DNA from: Peptacetobacter sp900539645 | GTDB lineage: Bacteria > Bacillota > Clostridia > Peptostreptococcales > Peptostreptococcaceae | Direction: 5' to 3' | Length of the DNA: 44,828 bases | Assembly (NCBI RefSeq): GCF_047807365.1 | Contig: NZ_JBLOUI010000017.1 | Span: forward strand, 1 to 44,828 | In this document: positions 42,699 through 44,828 of the stretch, piece by piece | Layout of the letters: each line of letters opens with the position of its first letter | Position numbering within the stretch: position 1 is the first letter of the stretch | The notes under the pieces: generated by a model | The model's database searches: none | What the model was told of the DNA's origin: nothing | What the model saw: the letters and a program-made list of their open reading frames with translations, nothing else | Position numbers and translations under genes: made by a program

Positions 42699-43388
42699 GT
42701 GAGTGAGAAAGTTTTGATAATAGACGATGAGATGCATATAGTTGAGTTACTTAGATTTAACTTAGAAACATCTGGATACAAAACAATATATTCATATGAT
42801 GGATTTGACGGATTTATAAAAGCAAAAGAGGAAAAACCAGATTTAATTCTTTTAGACTGGATGCTGCCAAATATAAGTGGAATAGAAGTGTTAAAGAAAA
42901 TTAGACAGGATGCAGATTTAAAGAAAATTCCTGTTATAATGCTTACAGCAAAAAATATGGAAGACGATAAAGTTGAAGGTTTAGAGGTTGGTGCTGATGA
43001 CTACATAACAAAACCATTCAGCATAAAAGAACTTTTAGCGAGAATAACTTCTGTAATGAGAAGATATGGAATGAATACAGGTAAGGAAAGTGAAGAGCTA
43101 ACAGCAGGAAATTTAAAACTTAACCTTACAAAACATGAAGTTAAAATAAACGATAAAAAAGTGGATTTAACATTAAAAGAATTTGAGCTTCTAAAGCTAC
43201 TTCTTAAAAATAGAGGAAAGGTTCTTTCAAGAAACTTCCTATTAGATGAGATATGGGGATACGAATACTATGGCGAAACTAGAACTGTAGACGTTCATAT
43301 AAGATATCTTAGAAAAAAATTAGAAGAAGCTGGAGCAGATGAAAAATATATCGAAACAATAAGAGGCGTTGGATATAAAATAGACTAA
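42699..43388 (+). CDS. OmpR/PhoB-family response regulator (PhoP-like)
   Basis: A 229-aa two-component regulator with an N-terminal receiver domain: acidic pair DDE (about residues 9-11), phospho-acceptor Asp53 in LLDWMLP, Thr in MLTAKN, and Lys in ITKPFS. A C-terminal winged-helix DNA-binding domain ends RGVGYKID. I choose GTG 42699 as start because AGGAGAGG lies 8 nt upstream; an in-frame GTG at 42690 overlaps that site. The histidine kinase gene follows 18 bp later. By similarity it is PhoP/YycF-like; its stimulus is unknown. Confidence 0.92.
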   Translation: MSEKVLIIDDEMHIVELLRFNLETSGYKTIYSYDGFDGFIKAKEEKPDLILLDWMLPNISGIEVLKKIRQDADLKKIPVIMLTAKNMEDDKVEGLEVGADDYITKPFSIKELLARITSVMRRYGMNTGKESEELTAGNLKLNLTKHEVKINDKKVDLTLKEFELLKLLLKNRGKVLSRNFLLDEIWGYEYYGETRTVDVHIRYLRKKLEEAGADEKYIETIRGVGYKID

Positions 43389-43406
43389 CTGGGAGGTGTA
43401 TAGAGA

Positions 43407-44684
43407 TTGGATACAATGAGTTTAGAAATAATAATTACACTTATCTCTGTAGTAATAGCTATAGTTTCGGTTAGATATGCGATTAATGTGAGAAAATATC
43501 TTAGAGAGATTATAGAAGTTTCTAAAAGAGTAAGTAATAATGAGCACCATGCCAGAATGGATTTAGGTGGAAATGGTGAACTTGGGGAGTTTGCCAAAAA
43601 CTACAACGAGATGATAAAAAGTTTGTACAATACATTTGACGAACTTGAATATAAAAACTTGCAGCTGAGATCTATATTAAAAAGTATATCAAATGGTATA
43701 CTTGCAATAGACATAGAGGGAAATATCCTTCTAATAAATGACGAAGCTAAGAAGATGATAAATTGCCCTAAAGAGGTAATGGTAGAGGGAAGAAATATAT
43801 CATTTGCTATTAGAAATAATTTAATTCTAAAACAGATAATGATGTTTATGGGGTCAAAAGTAAATGAAAAAACTATCATAAACATGGAAGATGGAAGATT
43901 TTTAAGAATAAAACTAGACCCTGTATACCTTCAAAATAATAAAAGCATCGTAATAGGTTCTATAGTAAATATAGAAGATATTTCAGAACGAGTAAGAGCA
44001 GAAAATATGAGAAAAGACTTTGTGGCAAATGTCAGCCACGAGTTAAAAACTCCTCTTACATCTATAAGTGGATTTGCTGAAACATTGAAGTTAAACGAAA
44101 ATATAGATAAAGAAACTAGAAATAGATTTTTAACTATAATCGACGGGGAAGCAAATAGACTTAGAAGACTTATCGAGGATATACTTACCTTATCATTTAT
44201 AGAAAATGATAAAAAAGAAGAAAAAGAAGCTATAAACTTGTACTCTGTATATAGAAGAGTAGAGGATATGCTAATGATATCTGCAAGAACGAAAAATATT
44301 TCGTTAAATTGCGATGCAGATGAAACTATAAAAATAGCGGCAAATGCAGATTATGTTAAACAGATAATATTAAACTTAGTTGACAATGCTATAAAATATA
44401 CTCCAGAAAATGGAAATGTTAATGTAAAAATATTTGCAGATAAAGATGACGCTGTAATAAAGGTATCTGATACAGGTATGGGAATACCAAAAGAAGATCA
44501 GGCAAGAATATTTGAGAGATTTTATAGAGTAGATAAAGCTAGAAGTAGAGAAATAGGAGGAACAGGTCTTGGACTTGCTATAACAAAACATATAGCGATG
44601 AACCTTGGAGGAACTATTTCTGTTGAAAGTGAATTAGAAAAGGGAAGTACATTTACTGTAAGAATTCCAATTAAAAGAGATTAA
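43407..44684 (+). CDS. Sensor histidine kinase (PhoR-like) with a single membrane helix
   Basis: A 425-aa kinase: one N-terminal membrane helix (about residues 6-25), a HAMP-like linker, a PAS domain (about 85-195), HisKA with His211 in NVSHELKTPLTSISGF, and HATPase with NLVDNAIKYTPENG, DTGMGIP and GTGLGLAI. Start TTG 43407 is chosen because GGGAGGTG lies 8 nt upstream; the in-frame ATG at 43416 is 17 nt from it. There is no extracellular domain, so the signal is presumably read by the PAS domain or membrane. It pairs with the adjacent regulator. Confidence 0.9.
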   Translation: MDTMSLEIIITLISVVIAIVSVRYAINVRKYLREIIEVSKRVSNNEHHARMDLGGNGELGEFAKNYNEMIKSLYNTFDELEYKNLQLRSILKSISNGILAIDIEGNILLINDEAKKMINCPKEVMVEGRNISFAIRNNLILKQIMMFMGSKVNEKTIINMEDGRFLRIKLDPVYLQNNKSIVIGSIVNIEDISERVRAENMRKDFVANVSHELKTPLTSISGFAETLKLNENIDKETRNRFLTIIDGEANRLRRLIEDILTLSFIENDKKEEKEAINLYSVYRRVEDMLMISARTKNISLNCDADETIKIAANADYVKQIILNLVDNAIKYTPENGNVNVKIFADKDDAVIKVSDTGMGIPKEDQARIFERFYRVDKARSREIGGTGLGLAITKHIAMNLGGTISVESELEKGSTFTVRIPIKRD

Positions 44685-44690
44685 TATTTG

Positions 44691-44722
44691 TGGGTTGTTG
44701 TATTATACAACAGCCCATTTTT
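44691..44722 (+). terminator. Terminator after the two-component system
   Basis: TGGGTTGTTGTAT (44691-44703) pairs with ATACAACAGCCCA (44705-44717, one G-U), then TTTTTT. Confidence 0.88.
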
Positions 44723-44745
44723 TATTCTTAAGGAAATTATAATAA

Positions 44746-44774
44746 TTTAAAACTGTGGAAAACTTGTGTATAAT
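44746..44774 (+). promoter_or_regulatory. Promoter candidate for a gene right of the window
   Basis: TTTAAA (44746-44751), 17 bp, TATAAT (44769-44774). An ATG at 44781 stays open to the window end but has no ribosome site and lies too close to the -10, so I do not call a gene. Confidence 0.45.
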
Positions 44775-44828
44775 AGTAATATGAATGTATTGAAAAAGCG
44801 AAAAGATGAAAAAATAATTAATAAAATA

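Noticed and set aside
44781..44828. Partial gene starting at ATG 44781
   Set aside because: No ribosome site and only 7 nt from the -10; more likely leader sequence of a gene beyond the window.

Overview
The window looks like chromosomal DNA of a low-GC Gram-positive anaerobe of the Clostridia. My best guess is the family Peptostreptococcaceae, possibly a non-sporulating Peptostreptococcus-like organism. The reasons are AT-rich DNA, strong AGGAGG ribosome sites, AGA-dominated arginine codons, a cell-wall-binding-repeat-2 (CWB2) surface protein, and a cell-wall/division gene order like that of clostridia but without the sporulation genes normally interleaved in it. The species assignment is inference. 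I see no phage, insertion sequence, CRISPR array, rRNA or tRNA.

Layout. (1) 0.2-6.1 kb, envelope genes: murE, a 56-aa membrane peptide on the minus strand, a membrane-anchored metallophosphoesterase, galE, and a secreted L,D-transpeptidase carrying two kinds of cell-wall-binding repeats. (2) 6.2-9.6 kb: an unusual HIRAN-domain protein and the branched-chain amino acid carrier brnQ. (3) 9.8-17.7 kb: two exported DUF3798 proteins, a LacI-type regulator, and a sucrose operon (PTS IIBCA, sucrose-6-P hydrolase, fructokinase) whose promoter carries two operator-like sites 31 bp apart. (4) 18-24 kb: asparagine synthetase A, two tandem nearly identical SDF-family symporters and a third SDF symporter. 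(5) 22.7-27.8 kb: the third symporter is followed by a membrane-anchored small protein, a lipoprotein with two thioredoxin-like segments, a TlpA-type thioredoxin lipoprotein, a 46-aa CXXC membrane peptide and a NapH-like 4Fe-4S membrane protein. This suggests an envelope thiol-redox island. (6) 28.3-29.4 kb: ychF on the minus strand. (7) 29.7-44.7 kb: yfmF, yfmH, lgt, rsmH, murF, mraY, murD, murG, ftsZ, nrdR, pgeF and a PhoP/PhoR-like two-component system.

Most striking signal. Four long imperfect palindromes (about 27738-27985, 28149-28350, 40862-41033, 41141-41360) share a conserved core: TCCAGGC(TTCG) on one side and CTGCA(GA)TTGTC on the other, with a variable hairpin between. In three of them the long arms are not shared with each other. 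Instead each arm pair consists of the neighbouring gene's own 3' end and terminator (27.7 kb 4Fe-4S gene, ychF, ftsZ) plus a diverged inverted copy of it across the core. I do not recognise this as a described element. It could be a foldback-type mobile element, a snap-back replication scar, or a structured 3'-UTR RNA. Two of the four fill the ftsZ-nrdR gap, where related spore-formers carry spoIIGA-sigE-sigG.
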